From: Bufo bufo
Taxonomy: Eukaryota > Chordata > Amphibia > Anura > Bufonidae
Direction of reading: 5' to 3'
NCBI RefSeq assembly: GCF_905171765.1
Contig: NC_053397.1
Location: 110,935,295 to 110,999,294, forward strand
DNA length: 64,000 bases
In this document: positions 1-11,538 of the stretch, one piece after another
Layout: every line of letters begins with the position of its first letter
How positions within the stretch are numbered: the first letter of the stretch is position 1
Notes under the pieces: model-generated
Database searches by the model: none
What the model was told of the DNA's origin: nothing
The model's input: the letters and a program-made list of their open reading frames with translations, nothing else
Translations under genes and position numbers: made by a program

Positions 1-275
1 CTTATTGGCGGGGGTTGTTCAACCTCCACCGATCAGATATAGCCAGAGGATAGGTCATCAGTAAAAAAAAAAATTAAAAATCACCTTTATATGTAGACAC
101 CACTGTACTGTGTGTGTATTAGCACTGGAAGTAATTTTTGGACTTTTTTTTTTTTTACTTTAAAAAGCATAACAAATCTGCATTGTGTTAGTAAGCAAGC
201 TGTAAGCTACTAGCAGCAACCATGCATTTATCCCTAGCTATATAAGTCTCTGTCACTTAGAAGACTACTAATGCT
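1..275. other. Unassigned AT-rich sequence
   Basis: No gene is visible. The first 60 bases resemble a dispersed amphibian repeat, judged by memory of its wording only, and the rest is AT-rich with homopolymer A and T runs. Confidence 0.3.
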
Positions 276-842
276 GTCTTGGCATAAACCCCTTAAAGAC
301 CGGACCTATTTTCATTTTAAAAAATTTTACTTTTCCTCTCCACATTCCAATAGCCATAACTTTTTTATTTTTTCGTTCAGATAAAAAGGCTTAATTTTAG
401 CAGGACAAGATGCATTTTTTTATGTTTATTTCCACCAAGGTTTTGGGGGGTTTGACATCACTGTGTTCACTTTACACAAAAAATGACATGATGTCCTTAT
501 TCTGTGACTCAATACAATTGTGTCAATACCAAACTTGTAAAGTTTTTATTTTGTTTAATTACTTGAAAAAAATAAAAACCTTTGAAAAAAAATCTATATT
601 TTCTTTGCATTGCCATATTCTGACAACCATAACTTTTTTATATTTCGATCTACAGAGCTGTATGAGAGCTTGTTTTTTTGCGAAAAGAGCTGTAGTTTTT
701 ATTGGTATCATATTTGTCGTATGTATGAATTTTTCTGTGGGACAAGATGGCAAATTATGTGTTTTTCATTTCTCTTCCGTAATGGTGTTCACGGCATGGT
801 AAATTATTAATTAAAAGTATTTTAATAGTTCTGACATTTTTG
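276..842. repeat. piggyBac-type non-autonomous repeat, fragment
   Basis: The stretch begins near CCCCTTAAAGACC and carries the wording typical of TTAA-flanked amphibian piggyBac-derived repeats, including two copies of CATAACTTTTTTAT about 270 bp apart. Open frames here are products of T-rich sequence and have no recognisable protein. Family assignment is inference; no matching second terminus was found because a Tc1 fragment abuts it on the right. Confidence 0.35.
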
Positions 843-1360
843 TCATGGTCAAATAGCCCTTACTTTCAAAGTTTTCCCAATTTTTCGGCTGACTGACTGA
901 CCTTCATTTCTTAAAGTAATGATGGCCACTCGTTTTTCTTTACTTAGCTGCTTTTTTCTTGCCATAATACCAATTCTAACAGTCTATTCAGTAGGACTAT
1001 CAGCTGTGTATCCACCTGACTTCTCCTCAACGCCACTGATGGTTCCAACCATTTATAAGGTAAGAAATCCCACTTATTAAACCTGACAGGGCACACCTGT
1101 GAAGTGAAAACCATTTCAGGGGTCTACCTCTTGAAGCTCATCAAGAGAATGCCAAGAGTGTGCAAAGCAGTAATCAAAGCAAAAGGTGGCTACTTTGAAG
1201 AACCTAGAATATGACATATTTTCAGTTGTTTCACACTTGTTTGTTATGTATATAATTCATAGTTTTGATGCCTTCAGTGTGAATCTACAATTTTCATAGT
1301 CATGAAAATAAAGAAAACTCTTTGAATGAGAAGGTGTGTCCAAACTTTTGGTCTGTACTG
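843..1360 (-). mobile_element. Tc1-like transposon, 5' half only (family A)
   Basis: This is the reverse complement of the left half of the Tc1 copy at 18213-18745: terminal inverted repeat, 5' leader and the first transposase codons. It ends at the terminal sequence GGTCTGTACTG followed by TA. The half carrying the catalytic C-terminus is absent, so it is a dead fragment. The match includes the distinctive leader GGCAAGAAAAAAGCAGC seen in reverse. Confidence 0.85.
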
Positions 1361-1503
1361 TACATAAATAACTAAAAAACAAAGTTCATACAATCTATTT
1401 CATATACACAGTCCCTTTAAATGCGGAGCTCTCGCATATATAAAAGATAAAAAATACAAAAAATGTGGTTTTCTTATAATTTCTTTGTATTGGGTGTGTG
1501 GTT
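1361..1503 (-). mobile_element. Penelope-like element, 3' scrap
   Basis: The reverse complement of this stretch matches 16039-16185, downstream of a Penelope-like RT fragment, across CACCCAATACAAAGAAATT and GAGAGCTCCGCATTTAAAGG. It lies directly against the Tc1 terminus at 1360, so the Tc1 fragment may have landed in an older Penelope-like copy. No coding sequence remains. Confidence 0.65.
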
Positions 1504-1533
1504 AGTAGTGTCAGTTTGTAATTAGTTTTGTTA

Positions 1534-2008
1534 GGCTACTTTCACACTCGCGTTTTGTGCGTATCCGTCTCGTCTCTGCACAGACGGATCCGCACCGATA
1601 ATGCAAACGCTTGAATCCGTTAATAACGGATCCGTTTGCATTATGCATAAAAAAATAAATTATATAAGTCAAAACGGATCCGTCTAGACTTACATTGAAA
1701 GTCAATGGGGGATGGATCCGTTTTCAATTGCACCATATTGGATCAGTGAAAAATGGATCCGTCCCCATTCACTTACATTGTCATCCGTTAGGATCCGTAT
1801 AGTCAGACGGTCACAAAGTCTGCAAGCTGCCTTTTAGTGACCATCTAAAAAACGCAACGGAGGTCAAACGCAGCCAAAGTGATGCATTCTGAACGGATCC
1901 TTATCCATTTGAATGCATTGGAGCTTAACTGATCCGTTTTGGGCCGCTTGTGAGAGCCCTGAAACGGATCTCACAAGCGGACCCAAAAACACCAGTGTGA
2001 AATTAGCC
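1534..2008. mobile_element. PIF/Harbinger-like MITE with TTA duplication
   Basis: A 475-bp non-coding element with inverted ends (GGCTACTTTCACACT on the left, GGCTAATTTCACACTGG reading in from the right) is flanked by TTA at 1531-1533 and 2009-2011. The inside is rich in GGATCCGT words in both orientations. A 3-bp TTA/TAA duplication is the rule for PIF/Harbinger transposons; the superfamily call rests on that and on two further elements in this window with the same duplication length. Confidence 0.6.
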
Positions 2009-2194
2009 TTAGCTGGATTGTTCAGTACTTTTAATGAATGGCAAACTTGTAACACGTCCTCGTTGTCTGCTACAATGTGTCCATATCTTTAGCTGAGTTA
2101 TTGCGGCGGTTTAAGGTTAGTTTATATTTGCGCATTGCAAAGTATAGTACAGCCATCAGCCCAACTGGATCTTCAAGATCCAAGTGAGACTTGA

Positions 2195-3210
2195 TTAAAA
2201 AAAAAAATGTAATAATAAAAGTAAAAAAAAAATGTTAATGTAAATTAAAAATAAAATTGCCTTTTCCTATAAAAAATGAAAAAAAAAAAAAAAAAATATA
2301 CATATTAGGTATCACCACATCCGTAACGACCGGCTCTATAAATATATCATATGATCCACCCCGTCCGCTAAATACCATAAAAAAATAAAAATAAACACCA
2401 AGCGATCAAAAAGGTGTATGTCGAACAAAATGGTACCAATAAAACCGTCACCTCATCCTGCAAAAATGAGCCCCTACATAAGAACATTTCTCAAAAAATA
2501 AAAAAACTATAGCTATCAGAACATGGACACACTAAAACATAATTTTATTATTTCAAATATGCTATTATTGTGTTAAAGTAAAAAAAAAAAAAAAAGTTGA
2601 GATATTAGGTATCGCCGCGTCCATAACAACCTGCTCTATAAGAATATAACATGACCTAACCCCTTAGGAGAACACCATAAAAAAATAAAACTGTGTCAAA
2701 AAAAACCATTTTTGTCAACTTACATCACAAAAAGTGCAACACCAAGCGATAAAAAAGGTGTATGTCCCACAAAAGGGTACCAATAAAATAGTCACCTCAT
2801 CCCACAAAAAATGAGATCCTACCTGAGACAATTAGTAAAAAACAAAAAACAAACTATGACTCAGACAATGGAGACACTAAAATACAATTTTATTTGCTTC
2901 AAAACTTCTATTATTGTGCTAAAGTGAAATAAATAAAAAAGTAGACATAATAGGTATTGCCGCGTCCGTAACAACCTGCTCTATAAAAAATATCACTTGA
3001 CCTAACCCCTCAGGTGAACACCGTAAAAAAAAAAAAAAACTGTGCCAAAAAAGCTATTTTTGTCACCTTACTTCACAAAAAGTGCAACACCAAGTGATCA
3101 AAAAGGCATATGCCCCCCAAAATAGTACCAATCAAACCATCACCCCATTCTGCAAAAAATTAGACCCTACCTAAGACAATCGGTCAAAAGAAAAAAAAGC
3201 TCTCAGACTT
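2195..3210. repeat. Degenerate 300-350 bp modules of a TTAA-type repeat
   Basis: The phrase ATTAGGTATCGCCGCGTCC and variants recur near 2305, 2605, 2950 and 3308, each followed by a poly-A-rich stretch and by GTACCAAT(A)AAA and TGGAGACACTAAAA words. The modules are diverged tandem copies. They run into the first unit of the large array at 3211 and look like the inner part of the same repeat whose terminus, with TTAA, appears at 7319-7322. Confidence 0.55.
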
Positions 3211-3446
3211 TGGAGACACTAAAACATCATCTTTTGGTTTCAAAAATGCTATTATTGTGTGTTTTACACAATAATAGATAATAAATAGATAAGAAAAAGC
3301 ATACATATTAGGTATCGCCACATCCGTAACGATCTGCTATATAAAAATGTCACATGATATAACCCCTCAGATGAACGCTGTAAAAATAAATAAAAACTTC
3401 CAAAACAACCAATTTTTTGGTCACCTTGCCCCATAAAGAGGCGCCC

Positions 3447-3875
3447 CATGGAGAGCGGCGCCCGGGGATCTCACTGCACTTACTATTATCCCTGGGCGCC
3501 GCTCTGTTCTCCCGCTATGCCCTCCAGTATCCTCGCTTACTAAGTTATGGTAGGCGGAGATTTCAGTCACTAAGTTATGGTAGGCGGAGTCAGCCCTTGT
3601 TCTGCTGTAGCGCTGGCCAATCGCAGCGCAGAGCTCACAGCCTGGGAGGTTCTTTTCTCCCAGGCTGTGAGCTCTGCAATGCGATTGGCCAGCGCTACAG
3701 CAGAACAAGGGCAGACTCCGCCTACCATAACTTTGTGAACGAAGATACCAGAGGGCATAGCGGGAGAACGGAGCGGCGCCCAGGGATAATAGTAAGTGCA
3801 GTGAGATCCCCGGGCGCTGCTCTCCATGACTGTATACTTAGTTCACATTGTCATAATGAATAAAAGGTCCTCTTT
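3447..3875. mobile_element. Palindromic foldback element, left end deleted (unit 1)
   Basis: This is the inner part and right end of the 476-bp palindrome seen complete at 7450-7925. The left terminus is missing: the sequence jumps from CCCATAAAG at 3438, through 8 extra bases, to CATGGAGAGCGGCG. The arms meet at the hairpin CAGCCTGGGAG / CTCCCAGGCTG around 3650. Open frames on both strands are mirror images created by the inverted repeat and are not genes. Confidence 0.8.
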
Positions 3876-3884
3876 CCTTATTTA

Positions 3885-4271
3885 GTGTCCCGCAGCACCA
3901 GACGCTGGTATAAGAAGGTGTCTGTATATTTAATTCAATTGGCTGCCTATAATAGTTTTGTTCTTTACAGTAAGGCTGGGAGAACAGGATCCTTCCTCAA
4001 ATTTCAGGAAGAGATCATCGAGAACCTCCTGTATCCAGGAGGTTCCGTTGCCCCAACCTCCAGTGTAGTGAGCCGTCTACACGAGCAACATTTCCCCAGT
4101 GTTGTTGCTGGTACCTCAACCCAAGCGTCACCCCGAAAAAGATGTTGTGTCTGTAGCAGGAGTGGAATAAGGCGTGACACCCGCTATTTCTGTTCTGACT
4201 GCCCTGACCACCCTGCCCTATGCTTAGGGGAGTGTTTCCGGAAGTACCACACACAGGTACACTTAGCATAG
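3885..4271 (+). pseudogene. piggyBac transposase C-terminus, unit 1
   Basis: The 128-codon frame reads as the end of a piggyBac transposase. TRRWYKKVSVYL and YNSFVLY match the conserved last helices of the catalytic fold. FLKFQEEIIENLL follows, then a cysteine-rich domain (CCVCSRSGIRRDTRYFC ... CSDCP ... LCLGECFRKYH) of the RING/PHD-like type that binds the transposon ends. The frame opens with GTG, not ATG, and the DDD catalytic residues lie in the missing N-terminal part, so no active enzyme can be made. It is cut off by the palindrome ending 10 bp upstream. CTCTTTCCTTATTTAG just before it resembles a splice acceptor, so it could be read as a 3' exon, but nothing upstream supplies a 5' exon. 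Confidence 0.85.
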
Positions 4272-4818
4272 GGATTGCGTGACACAGGACAGGCACACAG
4301 GGCTATTAGGGCCCTTTCACTCACAGCTGCTGCAAACCTCTCCTTTCACCTGGGACAAAGTGCATAATGTACTTCGCCACATCTCTGGGCGATTTGCGCT
4401 TTGCACATTGTCCCATGGGGAAGGAGAGGTTTGTCCTATAAAGGTAAAAAAAATAATAATCACCGGTAAGCAAAAAAGTTAATGTTCTGTTCAAAAAGTT
4501 AAAGTTTATAAAAGTTCCATTCAAATGTTATAAAAACTTAATGTTAATAAATTTAATGCGTTGCGGCCTGGTTTTTTCTTTGGAGACACTAAAACATCAT
4601 CTTTTGGTTTCAAAAATGCTATTATTGTGTGTTTTACACAATAATAGATAATAAATAGATAAGAAAAAGCATACATATTAGGTATCGCCACATCCGTAAC
4701 GATCTGCTATATAAAAATGTCACATGATATAACCCCTCAGATGAACGCTGTAAAAATAAATAAAAACTTCCAAAACAACCAATTTTTTGGTCACCTTGCC
4801 CCATAAAGAGGCGCCCCA

Positions 4819-5245
4819 TGGAGAGCGGCGCCCGGGGATCTCACTGCACTTACTATTATCCCTGGGCGCCGCTCTGTTCTCCCGCTATGCCCTCCAGTAT
4901 CCTCGCTTACTAAGTTATGGTAGGCGGAGATTTCAGTCACTAAGTTATGGTAGGCGGAGTCAGCCCTTGTTCTGCTGTAGCGCTGGCCAATCGCAGCGCA
5001 GAGCTCACAGCCTGGGAGGTTCTTTTCTCCCAGGCTGTGAGCTCTGCAATGCGATTGGCCAGCGCTACAGCAGAACAAGGGCAGACTCCGCCTACCATAA
5101 CTTTGTGAACGAAGATACCAGAGGGCATAGCGGGAGAACGGAGCGGCGCCCAGGGATAATAGTAAGTGCAGTGAGATCCCCGGGCGCTGCTCTCCATGAC
5201 TGTATACTTAGTTCACATTGTCATAATGAATAAAAGGTCCTCTTT
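4819..5245. mobile_element. Palindromic foldback element, left end deleted (unit 2)
   Basis: Identical in structure to unit 1, including the same deletion junction and 8-base filler at 4809-4816. The deletion therefore preceded, or was copied with, the duplication of unit 1 and unit 2. Confidence 0.8.
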
Positions 5246-5254
5246 CCTTATTTA

Positions 5255-5641
5255 GTGTCCCGCAGCACCAGACGCTGGTATAAGAAGGTGTCTGTATATT
5301 TAATTCAATTGGCTGCCTATAATAGTTTTGTTCTTTACAGTAAGGCTGGGAGAACAGGATCCTTCCTCAAATTTCAGGAAGAGATCATCGAGAACCTCCT
5401 GTATCCAGGAGGTTCCGTTGCCCCAACCTCCAGTGTAGTGAGCCGTCTACACGAGCAACATTTCCCCAGTGTTGTTGCTGGTACCTCAACCCAAGCGTCA
5501 CCCCGAAAAAGATGTTGTGTCTGTAGCAGGAGTGGAATAAGGCGTGACACCCGCTATTTCTGTTCTGACTGCCCTGACCACCCTTCCCTATGCTTAGGGG
5601 AGTGTTTCCGGAAGTACCACACACAGGTACACTTAGCATAG
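5255..5641 (+). pseudogene. piggyBac transposase C-terminus, unit 2
   Basis: Same 128-codon piggyBac tail as unit 1 with one substitution, Ala to Ser in the cysteine-rich domain (DHPSLC, base 5584). All cysteine and histidine ligands are kept. It lacks the N-terminal and catalytic parts. Confidence 0.85.
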
Positions 5642-6178
5642 GGATTGCGTGACACAGGACAGGCACACAGGGCTATTAGGGCCCTTTCACTCACAGCTGC
5701 TGCAAACCTCTCCTTTCACCTGGGACAAAGTGCATAATGTACTTCGCCACATCTCTGGGCGATTTGCGCTTTGCACATTGTCCCATGGGGAAGGAGAGGT
5801 TTGTCCTATAAAGGTAAAAAAAATAATAATCACCGGTAAGCAAAAAAGTTAATGTTCTGTTCAAAAAGTTAAAGTTTATAAAAGTTCCATTCAAATGTTA
5901 TAAAAACTTAATGTTAATAAATTTAATGCGTTGCGGCCTGGTTTTTTCTTTGGAGACACTAAAACATCATCTTTTGGTTTCAAAAATGCTATTATTGTGT
6001 GTTTTACACAATAATAGATAATAAATAGATAAGAAAAAGCATACATATTAGGTATCGCCACATCCGTAACGATCTGCTATATAAAAATGTCACATGATAT
6101 AACCCCTCAGATGAACGCTGTAAAAATAAATAAAAACTTCCAAAACAACCAATTTTTTGGTCACCTTGCCCCATAAAG

Positions 6179-7322
6179 TGTAATAATGAATGATCAAAAA
6201 ATCCTATGTACCCAAAATTGTACCAATAAAAACCTCAACTCTTTCTGCAAAAAACGAGCCCCTGCACAAGACGATAAGCAGAAGAAAAAAATATGGTGTT
6301 CAGAAAATGAAGACACAAAAACATTATTTTTTTTCTACCCTGTCAGATGAATCTTGTAAAAAATAAAAAATAAAAACGGTGCCAAAAAAATACATGATAT
6401 AGAGCAATTAAAAATCATATGTACCTTAAAATAGTACCAATAAAACTAGCACCTTATCCCTTAGTTTCCAAAATGGGGTCACTTTTTGGGAGTTTCTACT
6501 GTAATGGTGCATCAGGGGGGCTTCAAATGGGACATGGCATCTAAAAACCAGTCCAGCAAAAACCATTGGGTGCTCCTTTCCTTCTGCGCCCTGCCGTGTG
6601 CCCCTATATCAGTTTACGACCACATGTGGGGAGTTTCTGCAAACCGCAGTATCAGGGTAATAAATATTGAGTTTTGTTTGGTTGTTAACCCTCAATGTGT
6701 TAAAGAAAAAAATAGATTAAAAATGGAAAATCTTCCAAAAAAGTAAAATTTTAAAATTTCATCTCCATTTTCCTTTAATTCTTGTGGAACACCTAAAGGG
6801 TTAACAAAGTTTGTAAAATCAGTTTTGAGTAACTTGAGGGGTGTAGTATCTACAATGGGGTCATTTATGGGGGGTTTCCACTATATATGCCTCACAAAGT
6901 GACTTCAGACCTGAACTGGTCCTTAAAAAGTGGGTTTTGGAAAATTCCTTAAAAATATTAAGCCTTCTAACATCCTAAAAAAAAAAATGCAATTACAAAA
7001 TGAAGTAGACATATGGGAAATGTTAAGTAACAAATGTTTTATGAGGTATCACTTTCTGTTTTAAAAGCAGAGAAATTGAAATTTTTAAAATTGCGAATTT
7101 TCTAAATGTTTGGTAAATTTGGGATTTTTTCATAAGTAAATGTGAAATATATTGATTTATGACTGTCATGAAGTACGATGTGTCACTAGAAAACAATCTC
7201 TGAATCACTTGGATAAGTAAAAGCGTTCCAATGTTTTTACCACATAAAGGGACACATGTCAGATTTGTAAATTTTGACCTGGACACTGGGGCATCAATGA
7301 CCCTTGGTCATGAAAGGGTTAA
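6179..7322. repeat. TTAA-ended piggyBac-type repeat, terminal half (unit 3)
   Basis: This non-coding AT-rich stretch is present only in the 2680-bp units. It ends GACCCTTGGTCATGAAAGG followed by GTTAA at 7318-7322. Read from the right it starts TTAACCCTTTCATGACC, the form expected for a piggyBac-type terminus (TTAA target, CCY start). An 86-codon and an 87-codon frame inside have no recognisable product. About 128 bp of unassigned sequence separates it from the palindrome at 7450. Confidence 0.55.
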
Positions 7323-7449
7323 TGTGTTCAGAAACTCTTGTTTTAAGGGCCCTGTTTGCTCTCCCTATGTATTGTTTTTGACACTGTTATTCTATTAAAT
7401 AGATGACCGATTTAATGTTACGTATGAGCATTTCCTTTATTTCCCATTT

Positions 7450-7925
7450 AAAGAGGACCTTTCACCCATTATGACAATGTGAACTAAGTATACATACATG
7501 GAGAGCGGCGCCCGGGGATCTCACTGCACTTACTATTATCCCTGGGCGCCGCTCTGTTCTCCCGCTATGCCCTCCAGTATCCTCGCTTACTAAGTTATGG
7601 TAGGCGGAGATTTCAGTCACTAAGTTATGGTAGGCGGAGTCAGCCCTTGTTCTGCTGTAGCGCTGGCCAATCGCAGCGCAGAGCTCACAGCCTGGGAGGT
7701 TCTTTTCTCCCAGGCTGTGAGCTCTGCAATGCGATTGGCCAGCGCTACAGCAGAACAAGGGCAGACTCCGCCTACCATAACTTTGTGAACGAAGATACCA
7801 GAGGGCATAGCGGGAGAACGGAGCGGCGCCCAGGGATAATAGTAAGTGCAGTGAGATCCCCGGGCGCTGCTCTCCATGACTGTATACTTAGTTCACATTG
7901 TCATAATGAATAAAAGGTCCTCTTT
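7450..7925. mobile_element. Palindromic foldback element, complete (unit 3)
   Basis: A 476-bp near-perfect inverted repeat. The ends read AAAGAGGACCTTTCACCC from the left and AAAGAGGACCTTTTATTC from the right, and both arms continue through ATTATGACAATGTGAACTAA to a central hairpin near 7700. The left arm has an extra direct duplication of ACTAAGTTATGGTAGGCGGA, which makes the palindrome asymmetric. It encodes nothing. The flanks TCCCATTT and CCTTATTT are only loosely alike, so no target duplication is claimed and the superfamily is unassigned. Confidence 0.75.
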
Positions 7926-7934
7926 CCTTATTTA

Positions 7935-8321
7935 GTGTCCCGCAGCACCAGACGCTGGTATAAGAAGGTGTCTGTATATTTAATTCAATTGGCTGCCTAT
8001 AATAGTTTTGTTCTTTACAGTAAGGCTGGGAGAACAGGATCCTTCCTCAAATTTCAGGAAGAGATCATCGAGAACCTCCTGTATCCAGGAGGTTCCGTTG
8101 CCCCAACCTCCAGTGTAGTGAGCCGTCTACACGAGCAATATTTCCCCAGTGTTGTTGCTGGTACCTCAACCCAAGCGTCACCCCGAAAAAGATGTTGTGT
8201 CTGTAGCAGGAGTGGAATAAGGCGTGACACCCGCTATTTCTGTTCTGACTGCCCTGACCACCCTGCCCTATGCTTAGGGGAGTGTTTCCGGAAGTACCAC
8301 ACACAGGTACACTTAGCATAG
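7935..8321 (+). pseudogene. piggyBac transposase C-terminus, unit 3
   Basis: Same 128-codon piggyBac tail with the cysteine-rich domain intact. It carries Tyr in place of His in HEQYFP, a variant shared only with unit 4. It lies behind a complete palindrome. Confidence 0.85.
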
Positions 8322-8858
8322 GGATTGCGTGACACAGGACAGGCACACAGGGCTATTAGGGCCCTTTCACTCACAGCTGCTGCAAACCTCTCCTTTCACC
8401 TGGGACAAAGTGCATAATGTACTTCGCCACATCTCTGGGCGATTTGCGCTTTGCACATTGTCCCATGGGGAAGGAGAGGTTTGTCCTATAAAGGTAAAAA
8501 AAATAATAATCACCGGTAAGCAAAAAAGTTAATGTTCTGTTCAAAAAGTTAAAGTTTATAAAAGTTCCATTCAAATGTTATAAAAACTTAATGTTAATAA
8601 ATTTAATGCGTTGCGGCCTGGTTTTTTCTTTGGAGACACTAAAACATCATCTTTTGGTTTCAAAAATGCTATTATTGTGTGTTTTACACAATAATAGATA
8701 ATAAATAGATAAGAAAAAGCATACATATTAGGTATCGCCACATCCGTAACGATCTGCTATATAAAAATGTCACATGATATAACCCCTCAGATGAACGCTG
8801 TAAAAATAAATAAAAACTTCCAAAACAACCAATTTTTTGGTCACCTTGCCCCATAAAG

Positions 8859-10002
8859 TGTAATAATGAATGATCAAAAAATCCTATGTACCCAAAATTG
8901 TACCAATAAAAACCTCAACTCTTTCTGCAAAAAACGAGCCCCTGCACAAGACGATAAGCAGAAGAAAAAAATATGGTGTTCAGAAAATGAAGACACAAAA
9001 ACATTATTTTTTTTCTACCCTGTCAGATGAATCTTGTAAAAAATAAAAAATAAAAACGGTGCCAAAAAAATACATGATATAGAGCAATTAAAAATCATAT
9101 GTACCTTAAAATAGTACCAATAAAACTAGCACCTTATCCCTTAGTTTCCAAAATGGGGTCACTTTTTGGGAGTTTCTACTGTAATGGTGCATCAGGGGGG
9201 CTTCAAATGGGACATGGCATCTAAAAACCAGTCCAGCAAAAACCATTGGGTGCTCCTTTCCTTCTGCGCCCTGCCGTGTGCCCCTATATCAGTTTACGAC
9301 CACATGTGGGGAGTTTCTGCAAACCGCAGTATCAGGGTAATAAATATTGAGTTTTGTTTGGTTGTTAACCCTCAATGTGTTAAAGAAAAAAATAGATTAA
9401 AAATGGAAAATCTTCCAAAAAAGTAAAATTTTAAAATTTCATCTCCATTTTCCTTTAATTCTTGTGGAACACCTAAAGGGTTAACAAAGTTTGTAAAATC
9501 AGTTTTGAGTAACTTGAGGGGTGTAGTATCTACAATGGGGTCATTTATGGGGGGTTTCCACTATATATGCCTCACAAAGTGACTTCAGACCTGAACTGGT
9601 CCTTAAAAAGTGGGTTTTGGAAAATTCCTTAAAAATATTAAGCCTTCTAACATCCTAAAAAAAAAAATGCAATTACAAAATGAAGTAGACATATGGGAAA
9701 TGTTAAGTAACAAATGTTTTATGAGGTATCACTTTCTGTTTTAAAAGCAGAGAAATTGAAATTTTTAAAATTGCGAATTTTCTAAATGTTTGGTAAATTT
9801 GGGATTTTTTCATAAGTAAATGTGAAATATATTGATTTATGACTGTCATGAAGTACGATGTGTCACTAGAAAACAATCTCTGAATCACTTGGATAAGTAA
9901 AAGCGTTCCAATGTTTTTACCACATAAAGGGACACATGTCAGATTTGTAAATTTTGACCTGGACACTGGGGCATCAATGACCCTTGGTCATGAAAGGGTT
10001 AA
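8859..10002. repeat. TTAA-ended piggyBac-type repeat, terminal half (unit 4)
   Basis: Copy of 6179-7322, offset by 2680 bp, with TTAA at 9999-10002. No coding content. Confidence 0.55.
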
Positions 10003-10129
10003 TGTGTTCAGAAACTCTTGTTTTAAGGGCCCTGTTTGCTCTCCCTATGTATTGTTTTTGACACTGTTATTCTATTAAATAGATGACCGATTTAATGTTA
10101 CGTATGAGCATTTCCTTTATTTCCCATTT

Positions 10130-10605
10130 AAAGAGGACCTTTCACCCATTATGACAATGTGAACTAAGTATACATACATGGAGAGCGGCGCCCGGGGATC
10201 TCACTGCACTTACTATTATCCCTGGGCGCCGCTCTGTTCTCCCGCTATGCCCTCCAGTATCCTCGCTTACTAAGTTATGGTAGGCGGAGATTTCAGTCAC
10301 TAAGTTATGGTAGGCGGAGTCAGCCCTTGTTCTGCTGTAGCGCTGGCCAATCGCAGCGCAGAGCTCACAGCCTGGGAGGTTCTTTTCTCCCAGGCTGTGA
10401 GCTCTGCAATGCGATTGGCCAGCGCTACAGCAGAACAAGGGCAGACTCCGCCTACCATAACTTTGTGAACGAAGATACCAGAGGGCATAGCGGGAGAACG
10501 GAGCGGCGCCCAGGGATAATAGTAAGTGCAGTGAGATCCCCGGGCGCTGCTCTCCATGACTGTATACTTAGTTCACATTGTCATAATGAATAAAAGGTCC
10601 TCTTT
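10130..10605. mobile_element. Palindromic foldback element, complete (unit 4)
   Basis: Copy of 7450-7925 at a 2680-bp offset with both ends present. Confidence 0.75.
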
Positions 10606-10614
10606 CCTTATTTA

Positions 10615-11001
10615 GTGTCCCGCAGCACCAGACGCTGGTATAAGAAGGTGTCTGTATATTTAATTCAATTGGCTGCCTATAATAGTTTTGTTCTTTACAG
10701 TAAGGCTGGGAGAACAGGATCCTTCCTCAAATTTCAGGAAGAGATCATCGAGAACCTCCTGTATCCAGGAGGTTCCGTTGCCCCAACCTCCAGTGTAGTG
10801 AGCCGTCTACACGAGCAATATTTCCCCAGTGTTGTTGCTGGTACCTCAACCCAAGCGTCACCCCGAAAAAGATGTTGTGTCTGTAGCAGGAGTGGAATAA
10901 GGCGTGACACCCGCTATTTCTGTTCTGACTGCCCTGACCACCCTGCCCTATGCTTAGGGGAGTGTTTCCGGAAGTACCACACACAGGTACACTTAGCATA
11001 G
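10615..11001 (+). pseudogene. piggyBac transposase C-terminus, unit 4
   Basis: Same piggyBac tail as unit 3, with HEQYFP. The shared variant groups units 3 and 4 as the most recent duplicates among the long units. Confidence 0.85.
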
Positions 11002-11538
11002 GGATTGCGTGACACAGGACAGGCACACAGGGCTATTAGGGCCCTTTCACTCACAGCTGCTGCAAACCTCTCCTTTCACCTGGGACAAAGTGCATAATGT
11101 ACTTCGCCACATCTCTGGGCGATTTGCGCTTTGCACATTGTCCCATGGGGAAGGAGAGGTTTGTCCTATAAAGGTAAAAAAAATAATAATCACCGGTAAG
11201 CAAAAAAGTTAATGTTCTGTTCAAAAAGTTAAAGTTTATAAAAGTTCCATTCAAATGTTATAAAAACTTAATGTTAATAAATTTAATGCGTTGCGGCCTG
11301 GTTTTTTCTTTGGAGACACTAAAACATCATCTTTTGGTTTCAAAAATGCTATTATTGTGTGTTTTACACAATAATAGATAATAAATAGATAAGAAAAAGC
11401 ATACATATTAGGTATCGCCACATCCGTAACGATCTGCTATATAAAAATGTCACATGATATAACCCCTCAGATGAACGCTGTAAAAATAAATAAAAACTTC
11501 CAAAACAACCAATTTTTTGGTCACCTTGCCCCATAAAG

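Noticed and set aside
3417..3863. 148-, 95- and 85-codon frames on both strands in the palindromes (repeated in each unit)
   Set aside because: They are mirror images produced by the inverted repeat (for example FCCSAGQS on both strands), with no domain and no codon constraint.
7450..7925. Target-site duplication for the palindrome
   Set aside because: Flanks TCCCATTT and CCTTATTT match only in part, so the superfamily was not called.
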